The notes: a model not told the origin generated them from the sequence alone. DNA of 64,000 nucleotides from Nitrospiraceae bacterium (GCA_013140715.1 JABFSG010000057.1:1-64000); one strand, 5' to 3'; shown: positions 23,749 through 32,803, counted from the first letter of the stretch. Made by a program: numbers and translations.

Positions 23749-25608
23749 TCATGGTAGTTCCTCCAACACGCCTCGGCGCAGGTTGGCGATGGCGCGTGAG
23801 GCTGTGTCTGCCAATCCCGGGTGGGTACCCTTGAGGGTATGGAGTTGTGACAGAAATTCCAAAGTTCGCGCCAAGAGGCGATAGATATCTCCTTCAGCCA
23901 TGGTAGTGCTTTTACAGAGACCGATCCAGGTGAGAGAGGGATCGCCGATCCATCGTTCTGTCACAGCGGCAATGTCGGCCCGCAAAAGCGGAGGATCTTC
24001 ATGCGGCGAGAGCGACAGAGCCAGTTTTCTGACTTGCCCGAGCAGTGAGCCCAATCCGGAACTGACACGGGGGAATGCGCCGGGGCGATCGTCGTCATGC
24101 GCAATGCTCGACATGACTGCTGCCAGCATCGCAGGATCGGCTCCGTTGAATGCGTCGGCCCGGATCAGTTCCGTGATGAGCAGCGAGTGGTCGATGCGAA
24201 TGAGCCTGGCCCATTCGCCGTCAGCGGTGAGGTGTGCCGTCGGCGTGAGGTACCCGAATTCTTGTAAGACGTCGATCTTCTCCTGGAAACGGTGCCAGAG
24301 GCTTGTGCGCAGAGCCTGGATCGATTTGAGGTGGCGCTGTTGCTCTTGCCGAAGCTTGGAGGCGTGGGGATAGTCCCTCTGGCAGGCTGAACGCGATGGA
24401 CAGGTCGGACAGGCAAAGTCGCCCAGCGTCTGTACGATCGCGTCAGGAATCGGCTCATCGTCCTTCGGAATCAAGATGGGGAGTTCCGGCAATCTGCCCG
24501 GCAACTCTTCCAGGTGACGAAGTAATTCTTCCACGCTTTCCGGCGTGCACCAGGGGTAGACCGGCGCGTCCACGCAGTCGAGGACACGGTCGGACACTTC
24601 GGTCACCGTGGAAGCCGGAGATTCGGTAATGCCGCCGCCTTGACGCAAGGCGGTGATCATCGGGCTCTTTTGTCCCTTGCTGCGATATTGCCGCAGGACG
24701 ACGCCACGGCTTCGGCCGATGCCCACCACGCGTCCGGGAGTCAGAAAGTGAAAGCGCGCGGTGATTTCAGGCGGTTCGTGTTTTCTGGCGGGAGCCCGGT
24801 GCGATTTCTGCCGGCGGACTTGGTCGAATGTTTGCCATTCTGTGATCCAGTCCGTGCAGACGCGCGGTCCGAACGGTTCCATTTGCTCGCGCAGGCCGTC
24901 CAGCTTCCGCTCCAGGACCTCGGCGCGCTGATTGAGCTGGAATTGCGCAAAGCTTTTGGCGAGAATCGGTTGGATTTGATCCAGGGGATGGGCTTTCAAG
25001 AGGTTCAGGACCATTGGATAGCTGATGAGAAATTGACTGTTGATCGCTTCCGGATGGCCGGTAAAGCCCTTGGTCAGCACGTTGAGATCGATGTACGGCG
25101 AGGGAGTGACGATGGCGAAGCCCACGAGATCTTTCCCGCGGCGTCCCGCGCGGCCGGCGATTTGCTGCACCTCGCCGATCGTCAGGTCCGTGAAGTCGCG
25201 CGACTTGCGGATGCTGGACTGTGTGATAATCACCGTTCGCGCGGGGAAATCGACTCCGGCGGCCAACGTGGTTGTGGCGAAGACGGCATCGAGACAGCCG
25301 TGCCGCATCAGTTCCTCAACAGCGATCTTCCACGAGGGGAGATGGCCTGCATGGTGTGCTGCCACGCCGATGCGCTGAACGGTCGGAATGAGCGGATGTT
25401 CTGCGATGCTGGGATATTGGGCGATCACCTTTTCCAGTACGTCGGCAATCGCCTGCTGGCGAATCGGCGGGAGGAGGATCTGGCTATGGTCGAAGGCCTG
25501 CATCGCTTCATCGCAGGCGCGGCGCGACGTGAGGAACACAATGGCAGGGGTCAAGTGCTTGTCGCGAAGAGCGAGAATCAGATCAACCGGATGAATCGAG
25601 GGAGGCAT
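23749..25608 (-). CDS. Ski2-like helicase, C-terminal half (second RecA and DSHCT-like domains) as a separate gene
   Basis: 619 residues. It begins directly in the second RecA domain: TPAIVFLTSRRACDEA, then GVAAHHAGHLP near 85 (motif IV/V region), FATTTLAAGVDFPA near 113 and QIAGRAGRRG near 150 (motif VI). The rest is helical with a Cys cluster CPTCPSRSAC near 400 and a DSHCT-like end. It is transcribed before its N-terminal partner gene, so gene order is the reverse of domain order. It overlaps the end of glgC by 26 bases. Ski2-type proteins remodel structured RNA; a DNA-repair role is also possible. Confidence 0.85.
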   Translation of the reverse strand: MPPSIHPVDLILALRDKHLTPAIVFLTSRRACDEAMQAFDHSQILLPPIRQQAIADVLEKVIAQYPSIAEHPLIPTVQRIGVAAHHAGHLPSWKIAVEELMRHGCLDAVFATTTLAAGVDFPARTVIITQSSIRKSRDFTDLTIGEVQQIAGRAGRRGKDLVGFAIVTPSPYIDLNVLTKGFTGHPEAINSQFLISYPMVLNLLKAHPLDQIQPILAKSFAQFQLNQRAEVLERKLDGLREQMEPFGPRVCTDWITEWQTFDQVRRQKSHRAPARKHEPPEITARFHFLTPGRVVGIGRSRGVVLRQYRSKGQKSPMITALRQGGGITESPASTVTEVSDRVLDCVDAPVYPWCTPESVEELLRHLEELPGRLPELPILIPKDDEPIPDAIVQTLGDFACPTCPSRSACQRDYPHASKLRQEQQRHLKSIQALRTSLWHRFQEKIDVLQEFGYLTPTAHLTADGEWARLIRIDHSLLITELIRADAFNGADPAMLAAVMSSIAHDDDRPGAFPRVSSGLGSLLGQVRKLALSLSPHEDPPLLRADIAAVTERWIGDPSLTWIGLCKSTTMAEGDIYRLLARTLEFLSQLHTLKGTHPGLADTASRAIANLRRGVLEELP

Positions 25609-26821
25609 GCAGTTTCATTCCCTTTGCAATCACGACTAAACCGGATTCGGTGACGGTAAATCGCTGCGCGTCGGCTTCACGGTTATATCCGATTTCCGAG
25701 TGAGGAGGGATGACGACGTCTTTGTCGATGATGGCCCGCCTGATCCGGCTGTGGGCGCCGATAACGACGTTTTCCATGAGGATCGATTCGCGCACGTCGG
25801 CGTTGTCCTGCACACGGACGTTCGGTGAGACGACAGAGTTTTGCACTCGGCCACCCGAGAAGATGCAGCCGCCGCAGACGATGGAATCCAGAGCCACGCC
25901 CATCCTGCCGCCTTGATAGTCTTGCGCGAACACGAATTTGGCCGGTGGAAATTGCCCTTGGTAGGTCCGAATCGGCCAGTGCTGGTCGTAGAGATTGAAC
26001 AGGGGGTCCACCGCCACGAGATCCATGTTCGCTTCCCAGTAGGCGTCCAATGTTCCGATGTCCCGCCAATACTTCACATCTTTGTTGTTCGCGTCGATAA
26101 ATTTGTAGGCGTAGACACGTTGTTCGTGAATCATTTGCGGAATGATGTTTTTCCCGAAGTCGTGACTTCCTTCCTCCTGGGCGTTGGCGATCAAGTGCTC
26201 GCGGAGGACCTTGGTGCGAAACAGATAGATGCCCATCGAGGCAAAGGCGTGGGTCGGATCGTTGGGAATCGACGGAGGCTGAGCCGGCTTCTCTTCAAAG
26301 TTCGTGATTCGGAAATCCCCATCGACACTCATGACGCCGAACCGGTGGGCCTCTTCGATCGGAATGTCGATCGCCCCGACGACCGCATCCGCGCCTTTTG
26401 CGAGGAGCCAATGGAACATCTCCATATAGTTCATCTTGTAGATATGGTCGCCGGCGAGGATCAGGACATAGTCCGGCTGTTCGCTGTCGAGGAGAAAGAG
26501 GTTTTGATAGACCGCGTCGGCAGTGCCTTGGTACCACTCTTCGCTGATGCGCTGCTGAGGTGGAATCGACGCGATGAATTCGCCGAGTTCGGCGTTGAAG
26601 ATGTTCCAGCCGGTGCGAATATGACGGTCGAGCGAGTGGGATTTGTACTGGATCAGGACGGCGACTTTTCGAAGTCCGGAGTTGACGCAATTGCTAAGCG
26701 TGAAATCGATAATCCGATATTTCCCGCCGAAGGGAACCGCCGGCTTGGCCCGATGTTCAGTGAGGGGCTGGAGACGTTCTCCCTTTCCACCCGCCAACAC
26801 CATGGTGAACATGTTCAGCAT
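25583..26821 (-). CDS. glgC: Glucose-1-phosphate adenylyltransferase
   Basis: 412 residues from ATG at 26821 ([17 protein letters not shown]). The nucleotidyltransferase signature [13 protein letters not shown] is followed by [24 protein letters not shown] and [13 protein letters not shown], all diagnostic of ADP-glucose pyrophosphorylase. The C-terminal third forms a left-handed beta helix. The enzyme makes ADP-glucose for glycogen and is normally allosterically controlled. A longer frame upstream to 27082 does not resemble the family. The start has no strong Shine-Dalgarno, and ATG 26812 is an alternative. No other glycogen gene is nearby. Confidence 0.9.
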   Translation of the reverse strand: MLNMFTMVLAGGKGERLQPLTEHRAKPAVPFGGKYRIIDFTLSNCVNSGLRKVAVLIQYKSHSLDRHIRTGWNIFNAELGEFIASIPPQQRISEEWYQGTADAVYQNLFLLDSEQPDYVLILAGDHIYKMNYMEMFHWLLAKGADAVVGAIDIPIEEAHRFGVMSVDGDFRITNFEEKPAQPPSIPNDPTHAFASMGIYLFRTKVLREHLIANAQEEGSHDFGKNIIPQMIHEQRVYAYKFIDANNKDVKYWRDIGTLDAYWEANMDLVAVDPLFNLYDQHWPIRTYQGQFPPAKFVFAQDYQGGRMGVALDSIVCGGCIFSGGRVQNSVVSPNVRVQDNADVRESILMENVVIGAHSRIRRAIIDKDVVIPPHSEIGYNREADAQRFTVTESGLVVIAKGMKLHASLDSSG

Positions 26822-26938
26822 TGCGGCGAATTGTAGCAGGACGCCGGGGAAATAGAAAGAAAGCGACTCGTTGACATCGCGCGGATCTGAGACGATACTA
26901 CGCGGAGGGTTAACGAGTATTCGAGCAAAGGAGTAAGT

Positions 26939-27226
26939 ATGAAGCGGGATGTACTGGTCACGTCGCTTGTGAAACAGAAGCTGGCTCAGAAGCCGGTCCC
27001 GGATCGCCAGACCGATGCGCTCCGGCGGGTGGAACATCTTGAGAGTCAAATGGCAAAGTTGTCCGACTTGGTCCGTGAGCATGCAGAAGATGTCGATCGA
27101 TTGGTGCGCATTGTGGCTGAAGATCGGGATGTCATCCGGCGCCAGCTGTTACGCAAGCACCACGAACAGGTCCGGGTCCGCAAGCATCTCCGCGACTCCA
27201 ATTCCAAGGTAGGACTCGACTCCTAA
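26939..27226 (+). CDS. Small coiled-coil protein
   Basis: 95 charged residues with a strong AAGGAG ribosome-binding site 5 bases before the ATG. After a basic start, residues 25-75 form a predicted coiled coil with heptads (LRRVEHLESQMAKLSDLV, DRLVRIVAEDRDVI). No membrane span and no Cys. It is divergent from glgC and stands alone. Function unknown; an SlyX-like structural role would fit the shape but not any specific motif. Confidence 0.65.
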   Translation: MKRDVLVTSLVKQKLAQKPVPDRQTDALRRVEHLESQMAKLSDLVREHAEDVDRLVRIVAEDRDVIRRQLLRKHHEQVRVRKHLRDSNSKVGLDS

Positions 27227-27444
27227 GCTATTTCTGGACAGGTCTCCCACAGTCGTAAATGTACTGTCGCGGCGGACTCTGTCCTACGTCGCGGGTGAGT
27301 TGTAGGCGAGACCGGCAAGACGTGCGCGACAGGCGCGACTCACGAAGATGACACTTCCAACTAGATCCGCTTTTCTGGCATGCTCATGAATCCCGCGTGA
27401 ATACTGAGATACGCTGCAGTACGAAATTTGAGGGAGAGAAGGGA

Positions 27445-28248
27445 ATGACCCTATCGCAACGACATGCTTATCGATGGATCTTGGCCCTTATCGGGCTGAT
27501 GTTGGGAATGGCTCAGACCCTGTGGGCCGAGCCTCCAGGAAGGGGATGGGTCATCCCGGTTCAGGTGCCCTACGAGGCGCCTCCGAAGGGACAGGATCTC
27601 CCGGCAGAATCCGTTCCGCAGAATACCAAGCCCTTGACCCCTCAAGAGGTTCAACGGGCGGAGGCTCTGCTGCCGTTGCTGGAGGGTGCGCAAGAGTTTT
27701 GGGCGATGGGAGAATTCGTGCATCTCGGCGAGCCGTCCGTGCCGGTCCTGGTCAAGGGCTTGACCATGGCGGGACCGCGCATTCGCTATAACGTCATTGA
27801 AACGATTGCTATGTTGAAGGCGGCGTCGGCGGCTCCGGCCCTTGTGGCAGCAGCCAAGGAATTGAACGAAATCCCACGGGTGCGCGAACATGCATTGCGG
27901 GTAGCCGTTCGTCTGGATGCGGCCAAAGCGGTGGATGCGATCGAGGTCATGGCCAAGGATCAGAATTCGTCGATTCGGAAGGCCGCTGCATTCGAGGCAC
28001 GGTATGTTAGGGAGAAGGCAGTGGTGCCGGTTTTGATCGGGATGATCGCCGATGAGGAACGTTTTGTCGGACTCTCAGCGGTGCAATCGCTTTGGATTCT
28101 CACCAGACACGAGTCGGAGTTTCGCGATTGGGAGACGTCATCCAAGCTGGACCGTCAAGAGTGGACGACCGAGTGGATCGAATGGTGGAACAGCCAGAAA
28201 GACAGTTTTGAGATGGTGGATCCGAAACGGCCGGCGCGATCTCGCTAG
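27445..28248 (+). CDS. Exported HEAT-repeat protein
   Basis: 267 residues from ATG at 27445, preceded by GAGAAGGGA; the longer frame to 27397 lacks a site. A signal peptide covers about 1-28 (ILALIGLMLGMAQTLWA). The rest is helical with HEAT/Armadillo-like pairs, for example GEPSVPVLVKGL (about 95-106), IRYNVIETIAMLKAASAAPALVAA and AVVPVLIGMIADEERFVGLSAV. HEAT proteins are scaffolds. It lies alone, followed by a T-rich palindrome. Confidence 0.75.
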   Translation: MTLSQRHAYRWILALIGLMLGMAQTLWAEPPGRGWVIPVQVPYEAPPKGQDLPAESVPQNTKPLTPQEVQRAEALLPLLEGAQEFWAMGEFVHLGEPSVPVLVKGLTMAGPRIRYNVIETIAMLKAASAAPALVAAAKELNEIPRVREHALRVAVRLDAAKAVDAIEVMAKDQNSSIRKAAAFEARYVREKAVVPVLIGMIADEERFVGLSAVQSLWILTRHESEFRDWETSSKLDRQEWTTEWIEWWNSQKDSFEMVDPKRPARSR

Positions 28249-28250
28249 CG

Positions 28251-28345
28251 GTTGGTTGCTCTTGTTTATTTAGTTTGTTTAGTTTGTTTGGTTGAGCGAG
28301 ACTAACCAGATAAACCAAATCAACCAAACAAACCAAATAAACCAG
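28251..28345. repeat. T-rich palindrome with a C-poor and a G-poor arm, copy 3
   Basis: The left arm TTTATTTAGTTTGTTTAG is matched by AAACCAAATAAACC and ACCAAATCAACC on the right around GAGCGAGAC. It starts 2 bases after the stop codon of the HEAT gene and ends about 100 bases before def, a position suited to a terminator. Confidence 0.7.
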
Positions 28346-28452
28346 TTTCCGTGCGCCTTGCGAGGGCGAAAAACCCTATGTTATATTTTCAGGGTTCGCA
28401 CGCTCAGCTCATTGCTGATTCGCTGTCGATACAAGGATGACAGGTAGGGTTC

Positions 28453-28983
28453 ATGTCTAGGCTTACGATTGCAAAGCTCGGTAATCCGATCTTACGCCAG
28501 GTTGCGGCCAAGGTCGATCCTCGTGAGATTCGTACGTACGACATTCAACAATTCATCGACGATTTGATTCAAACGATGCTGGATGAGCCGGGGATCGGCT
28601 TGGCTGCGCCCCAGGCGTCCCGTTCGATTCAACTGGTCGTGATGGGCTGTGAAGGGGAAGATGGATTTCCACAAACCGTGCTCATCAATCCCAAAATTAT
28701 CTTCTATGGGCCTGAACTCGTCGAAAATTGGGAGGGCTGTTTGAGTGTGGACGGGTTGCGGGGCAAGGTCACGAGGCCCTCGGTTGTGAGGGTCCAGGCA
28801 CTGGATCGTCAGGGTAAATCGATGGATTTTGAAGCAACCGGTCTCTATGCAGTCTGCATCCAACATGAAATGGATCATCTCATCGGCAAAGTATTTTTGG
28901 ATCGGATGACCGATATGTCTACCCTCGCCCAAATCCCCGAATTTAATAAGTACTGGCAACACGATCCCGTCCCTGTCATTTAA
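28453..28983 (+). CDS. def: Peptide deformylase
   Basis: 176 residues. The three family motifs are intact: GIGLAAPQ (about 50-57), WEGCLSVDG (about 95-103, with the metal-binding Cys) and QHEMDHLIG (about 137-145, with the two His ligands and catalytic Glu). It removes the formyl group from new N-terminal methionines in the cytoplasm. A -10-like TATATT lies at 28381-28387. Its stop codon touches the MITE-like element downstream. Confidence 0.95.
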   Translation: MSRLTIAKLGNPILRQVAAKVDPREIRTYDIQQFIDDLIQTMLDEPGIGLAAPQASRSIQLVVMGCEGEDGFPQTVLINPKIIFYGPELVENWEGCLSVDGLRGKVTRPSVVRVQALDRQGKSMDFEATGLYAVCIQHEMDHLIGKVFLDRMTDMSTLAQIPEFNKYWQHDPVPVI

Positions 28984-29149
28984 CAGGATGCTGAAAAAGT
29001 CCGCCAGCGGTGTTCCAAGAAGTGTGAAACGTTATGCGTGAAACGTGAAACGAGGGTCACCTCCCGAGCTGCGGCCTTGCTTGGGACCAGGCGCGTCTCA
29101 GCGCACCAGGGTTGGGCGGGTGAGAAGCCTGGCCATTTTGAGCATCCTG
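28984..29149. repeat. MITE-like element, composite copy 3
   Basis: Ends CAGGATGCTGAAAAAGTCC and GGCCATTTTGAGCATCCTG are inverted. The interior carries GTGAAACGTTATGCGTGAAAC, an iterated word of another family, in place of the usual central palindrome, and GCGCACCAGGGTTGGGCGGG as in copies at 8066 and 36791. A second worn pair, AACAGTTTTTCAGC...CCTGTTA, follows to 29173. It looks like one element inserted into or recombined with another. Confidence 0.65.
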
Positions 29150-29197
29150 TAACAGTTTTTCAGCAGCCTGTTAACTCCCCGTGAAGACTCTGCGCCT

Positions 29198-30922
29198 GTG
29201 AAAACCCTGCTTCGCGTGCTCCAGTACCTCAGTCCCCACCGCACTATGGTGGTCGGCACCTTTCTGTTCGCCGGGTTGGCGACCTCGTTCGAGTTGATCC
29301 CACCCTGGTTGATCAAAGTCATCATCGACGACGTGATTCAGGGGGGCCAGACCCAGCTCCTGGTGTGGGTCTTTCTTGGACTCTGCGCCGCCTATGTCTT
29401 GCGGAACCTCTGCGGGTCGATGCGGATTCGGTTGAATAACGGACTGGAACAGCAAGTTGTCCACGATCTGCACGTTCAGGTATTTTCCGCCCTGCAGCGA
29501 TTGTCGATCAGGTTTTTTGAAAATCGCCCGACAGGCGAAATCATGTCGCGGGTCTTGAACGATACCGAGCACATGCAGCGCATCTTCGTCGATGGGCTGG
29601 AAGAGATCATTACGGCGGGACTGACACTGACCGGCATTATGATCATGATGTTTATGCTGAACTGGAAACTGGCTCTGTTGGCGCTGGTACCCATTCCCCT
29701 GTTGGTCGTGGGCGCGGCATTTTTTACCAACCGCGTCCATGGATACTACCGCGCGATCAGAAAAGGATCGGCTGAACTGAATGCGCTGTTGCAAGACATG
29801 TTGGCGGGTATCAGGGAGACGATGGGTTTCAATCGTCAGCCCTATGAGCAGGAGCGATTCGACCGAAAGAGCGATCGTTGTCGGCAGGAAACGTTGAAGG
29901 CCATGTACCTCTGGTCCTACTACTCCCCTGGTATGATGCTGATCGGGAGTCTCGGCGGGGCCATGGTGCTCTGGTTCGGCACGGCCGAAGTCTTGGAGCA
30001 CCGTCTTTCTGTCGGCGAACTCGTGATGTTCATCTCATATCTTGCGCTCTTCTATGTACCGATCAATCAGATTCACTCGGTCAATCACATGCTGCAGCAT
30101 GCCTTGGCTGCAAGTGAAAGGGTGTTCGAAGTGCTCGATCTCGTACCGGAGGTTAAGGATCGACCTGGCGCGCTCGCACCGGTTACACGGTTACGAGGAG
30201 AAGTCGCGTTTCATCGTGTCGGGTTTCACTATCGAGCCGATGCGCCGATCTTGACCGACGTGACGATATCCGTACAGGCGGGAGAGCGCATCGCGTTGGT
30301 CGGTCCGAGCGGGGCTGGGAAAAGCACCACGCTCAAATTGCTGATGCGGTTTTACGATCCGACGGAGGGGATTGTGACCATCGACGGGCACGATATCCGG
30401 GATCTCCCCCTAGCCTTTCTGCGAAGCCAAATCGGATTGGTCCAGCAAGAGCCATTCTTATTTAATGGCACGGTGAGAGAGAATATTTTGTATGGGGATC
30501 TCACAGCTGGGCAGGACGAGGTGGAAGCGGCTGCAAAGGTGGCGCGAGCTCATGATTTCATCATGGCTCTGCCGGAGGGATACGAGACCTGGATCGGAGA
30601 GCGCGGGGTCAAGCTTTCCGTCGGGCAGCGGCAGAGGGTCTCGATCGCCCGTGTGATTCTGAAAGACCCTCCGATCGTCATGTTCGACGAGGCCACGTCC
30701 AATATCGACACGGAGACCGAAGTCAAGATTCGAGAGGCGCTGGACGATCTCACGAAGGGGCGGACGACGATCATCATCGCCCATCGCCTCTCCACCATCC
30801 ACGGCGTCGATCGCATCATTGTCGTGGACCACGGACGTGTCGTCGAAGATGGGACGCACGAGACATTGATCGGGCATGAAGGGGTGTATGCGCGGTTATA
30901 TGACGCCCAGTTCCAAGTCTAG
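29198..30922 (+). CDS. MsbA-type ABC transporter (fused membrane and ATPase domains)
   Basis: 574 residues from GTG. Six membrane spans fill residues 15-300, followed by the ATPase: Walker A GPSGAGKST (about 368-376), Q-loop near 415, signature LSVGQRQRVSIAR (about 470-482), Walker B IVMFDEATS and the H-loop IIAHRLS. Half-transporters of this type work as homodimers in the inner membrane and export lipids, lipid A or drugs. The sequence alone does not select the cargo; the closest outline is the MsbA/LmrA group. It stands alone between two MITE-like copies. Confidence 0.88.
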   Translation: MKTLLRVLQYLSPHRTMVVGTFLFAGLATSFELIPPWLIKVIIDDVIQGGQTQLLVWVFLGLCAAYVLRNLCGSMRIRLNNGLEQQVVHDLHVQVFSALQRLSIRFFENRPTGEIMSRVLNDTEHMQRIFVDGLEEIITAGLTLTGIMIMMFMLNWKLALLALVPIPLLVVGAAFFTNRVHGYYRAIRKGSAELNALLQDMLAGIRETMGFNRQPYEQERFDRKSDRCRQETLKAMYLWSYYSPGMMLIGSLGGAMVLWFGTAEVLEHRLSVGELVMFISYLALFYVPINQIHSVNHMLQHALAASERVFEVLDLVPEVKDRPGALAPVTRLRGEVAFHRVGFHYRADAPILTDVTISVQAGERIALVGPSGAGKSTTLKLLMRFYDPTEGIVTIDGHDIRDLPLAFLRSQIGLVQQEPFLFNGTVRENILYGDLTAGQDEVEAAAKVARAHDFIMALPEGYETWIGERGVKLSVGQRQRVSIARVILKDPPIVMFDEATSNIDTETEVKIREALDDLTKGRTTIIIAHRLSTIHGVDRIIVVDHGRVVEDGTHETLIGHEGVYARLYDAQFQV

Positions 30923-30925
30923 CTG

Positions 30926-31050
30926 CCGGATGCTGAAAAAGCCCGCCAGCTTCGTTCTCGCTTCGTTCAGATCCTCAACGTACCGCAAGGGTACGCCTCG
31001 GGCCTTCACTCGCTGCGGCCTTGCTGGACAGGCTTTTTGAGCATCCTGCC
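30926..31050. repeat. MITE-like element, copy 4
   Basis: Ends CCGGATGCTGAAAAAGCCC and AGGCTTTTTGAGCATCCTG are inverted, with CAACGTACCGCAAGGGTACG in the middle and TGCGGCCTTGCTGGACAGG before the right end. The first bases follow the ABC transporter stop, so it can end that transcript. Confidence 0.75.
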
Positions 31051-31070
31051 AATGTTGTGGTCTGATTGAT

Positions 31071-31125
31071 CGGGTTTCCGTCGTTCTTCGCACCAAACAA
31101 ACAAGACAAACCAAACGAGCCAGTT
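31071..31125. repeat. Half copy of the T-rich palindrome
   Basis: Only the G-poor arm is well preserved (ACCAAACAAACAAGACAAACC and following); the partner arm is reduced to TTGATCGGGTTT. It lies directly after the MITE-like element and before the start of the small protein at 31196. Confidence 0.5.
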
Positions 31126-31195
31126 AACGGATGCGGGCCGTTGCGGATAGAACTGGTCCATCAGTATACTAGCGTACCTTTGAGGAGAGTTGCCG

Positions 31196-31390
31196 ATGGT
31201 GCTGATCTATGAAAGCGATCCGCTGGATGATGAGGATGCGCGCGGGCGGTTTTATCATGTCTGCCGTGGGAGGATCGACCGGAAGGAGATCCAGCTTCCT
31301 GCGGGTGAGCAAATCTATGAGTGTACCGTCTGCGGAATCGATCTCGAAGCAGAAGACTTTTGGCTGGCAAGGCAGAAGGGGTCGGTGTAG
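31196..31390 (+). CDS. Small three-cysteine protein, possible zinc-binding
   Basis: 64 residues from ATG 31196, with TTGAGGAGAG 8 bases upstream. Cys residues occur as YHVC and YECTVCG, which could bind a metal with an outside ligand. The rest is acidic and aromatic (MVLIYESDPLDDEDARG). It lies 3 bases before the next small Cys-pair protein, so the two form an operon. No family recognised. Confidence 0.6.
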   Translation: MVLIYESDPLDDEDARGRFYHVCRGRIDRKEIQLPAGEQIYECTVCGIDLEAEDFWLARQKGSV

Positions 31391-31393
31391 GTC

Positions 31394-31603
31394 ATGGCTG
31401 GAAGTACAGGACGAAAAACCGTAGGTGTTTCCCGGGGGCTCATGATGCTCTGCGAGACCTGTTACGCGCAGGTCATAGCCGACAAACTCACCGATGAGAA
31501 GAACTTTGTCGCGAATGCAGACCTCCTCTTCGATACCATCTGTTTCGGATGCACTGACATCAATAGGCCGCTCATTGACGATATGGCGGGCAGCGGGGAA
31601 TGA
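31394..31603 (+). CDS. Small protein with two CxxC pairs (zinc-ribbon-like)
   Basis: 69 residues with MLCETCYAQV near 18-27 and DTICFGCTDI near 47-56, spaced as two zinc knuckles. There is no signal peptide. The stop codon overlaps the first bases of a MITE-like element. The pairing with the preceding small Cys protein suggests a shared role, perhaps RNA or protein binding, but no domain is recognised. Confidence 0.6.
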   Translation: MAGSTGRKTVGVSRGLMMLCETCYAQVIADKLTDEKNFVANADLLFDTICFGCTDINRPLIDDMAGSGE

Positions 31604-31796
31604 GGATGTTGAAAAAAAGAGTGGGGAGCGTCCAGGTGCCCTTCTTGCTCGCAGAGCCCCCACGATAAACAGTGGTCGCTCGATGCGCGCAGTAAAAGGC
31701 AGCCTCGGCCACTCCCCTTATGCGAGGTATGAGGAGTCGGAAGATTCTCACTGTGGCTTTGCGGACAGACTTTTTGAACATCCTCTGATTTCAACT
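31602..31796. repeat. MITE-like element carrying a complete 95-bp repeat inside, copy 5
   Basis: Outer ends GAGGATGTTGAAAAAAAG and CTTTTTGAACATCCTC are an inverted pair of the MITE-like family. The middle, 31623-31717, is a copy of the other dispersed hairpin (GGGGAGCGTCCAGG...TCGGCCACTCCCC with CTCGATGCGCGCAGT inside). Nesting of one family in another shows that both have been mobile or recombining. Confidence 0.7.
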
Positions 31797-31855
31797 CTTA
31801 CCCATTATCCTTTGCCTGGTTTTTGGTTAGTAGAGCAGCAGGAAGAAACGAAAAA

Positions 31856-32185
31856 ATGAGCCAGATCAGAGCTTTTAGAATGACGGGTTTAGCCGAAGGC
31901 GTGTCGTTTCTCACCCTGTTATGTATTGCCATGCCGATGAAGTACTTCATGGGGATGCCGGAGGTTGTGAGAGTCGTGGGTGCAATCCACGGAGGCCTGT
32001 TCCTGCTCTATGTTGGCCTGTTAGCCATGCTGCATGTGAAACAACGATGGCCTGTGATGTTTTCACTCTACGCACTGGTTGCGTCTGTCATTCCGTTCGG
32101 GACATTCGTGTTAGATAAATATCTACGTGAGAAAGAAGTAGTGGTAAATGGCCGTGAAACATCATTTGTGAAGCGTGAAGCGTGA
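31856..32185 (+). CDS. DUF3817 membrane protein
   Basis: 109 residues from ATG 31856 (site AGGAAG). Three membrane spans: AEGVSFLTLLCIAMPMKYF (about 9-27), VGAIHGGLFLLYVGLLAML (about 37-55) and LYALVASVIPFGTFVLD. GxxEGxSFLxLL and VxxxGxxHGxLF are the DUF3817 marks. The role of the family is unknown. Its end (from the last nine codons) runs into an iterated GTGAA(G/A)C-type repeat. Confidence 0.78.
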   Translation: MSQIRAFRMTGLAEGVSFLTLLCIAMPMKYFMGMPEVVRVVGAIHGGLFLLYVGLLAMLHVKQRWPVMFSLYALVASVIPFGTFVLDKYLREKEVVVNGRETSFVKREA

Positions 32186-32282
32186 GTCGTATGTAGTCAA
32201 CAACGATCCGTTAGCTCTCAGCTCCGGAAGCGCCTAACCCTTTACCCCTCACCCCTAACGCCTGTAGTTGCTTCACGTCTCA
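32156..32282. repeat. Iterated-word hairpin (GTGAAGCGTGAAGCG and CCCCTAACC words)
   Basis: The left part, GTGAAGCGTGAAGCGTGAG, forms the end of the DUF3817 gene; the right end CTTCACGTCTCAC is its complement. Between them lie CTCAGCTCC and CCCTTTACCCCTCACCCC words. It separates two convergent genes. Confidence 0.5.
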
Positions 32283-32285
32283 CTG

Positions 32286-32624
32286 CTATCGGCAGGTCTT
32301 GCCATCGAAGTAGGTACAGCTTGTCTCCCCCGATTTCACTTTCCAGGTCTTGAGCAGAGGCGCTTGCCCCTCGCCTTTCATCTCGACGACGAAATCTGCG
32401 AGGCCTGATATCGGAAGCTTCTCGATGTGCGGCTTGGCTGCATCGGGAACGTCGATCCAGAATACGGAGCCGAAGGTAGAGATCATGATGCGGGAGCTTT
32501 CCTTGTCGATATTAATGACGGGACTGTAGAAGCTTTTCTCTTCGGCAGAGCTGGAAGACACGGTTAGGCTGAGGAGGAAGAGGCTAGAGAAAATGGTGCA
32601 GAGAATTGTACGCATGTGTGACAT
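32286..32624 (-). CDS. Exported protein of unknown function
   Basis: 112 residues with an AGGAG site upstream and a signal peptide (about 1-27, LFLLSLTVSSSSA). The mature part has about 85 residues with beta-rich stretches (INIDKESSRIMISTFGSVFW) and a C-terminal Cys pair (TSCTYFDGKTC) that may form a disulfide. Periplasmic. No family recognised. Confidence 0.65.
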   Translation of the reverse strand: MSHMRTILCTIFSSLFLLSLTVSSSSAEEKSFYSPVINIDKESSRIMISTFGSVFWIDVPDAAKPHIEKLPISGLADFVVEMKGEGQAPLLKTWKVKSGETSCTYFDGKTCR

Positions 32625-32709
32625 ACCAAGCGCTCCTGCGTATGGGGTCGATCAGGAAAGTATTATCGCACTCGGGCAAAGTGGAAACAAACTGGAAAAT
32701 CTAGAGCGG

Positions 32710-32793
32710 GGTTTGTCTGGTTGATCTGGTTTGTTTAGTTCATTTTGTATCTCTGCTTCAATCAAAGAAATGAGACACACCAAATAAACCGTT
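32710..32793. repeat. T-rich palindrome with a C-poor and a G-poor arm, copy 4
   Basis: The left arm GTTTGTCTGGTTGATCTGG and TTTGTTTAGTTC is matched only in part by ACACACCAAATAAACCG on the right. It lies between the JAMM peptidase stop and the next minus-strand gene start. Confidence 0.6.
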
Positions 32794-32803
32794 TCAACAT
32801 CCC

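Noticed and set aside
24640-25653. 337-codon plus-strand frame opposite the helicase C-terminal half
   Set aside because: It lies entirely opposite conserved helicase motifs; long antisense frames are expected at this GC content.
25841-26836. 331-codon plus-strand frame opposite glgC
   Set aside because: It is antisense to strongly conserved glgC motifs and has no family-like content.
29171-30001. 276-codon minus-strand frame opposite the ABC transporter
   Set aside because: Shadow of the transporter membrane domain; no independent start signal.
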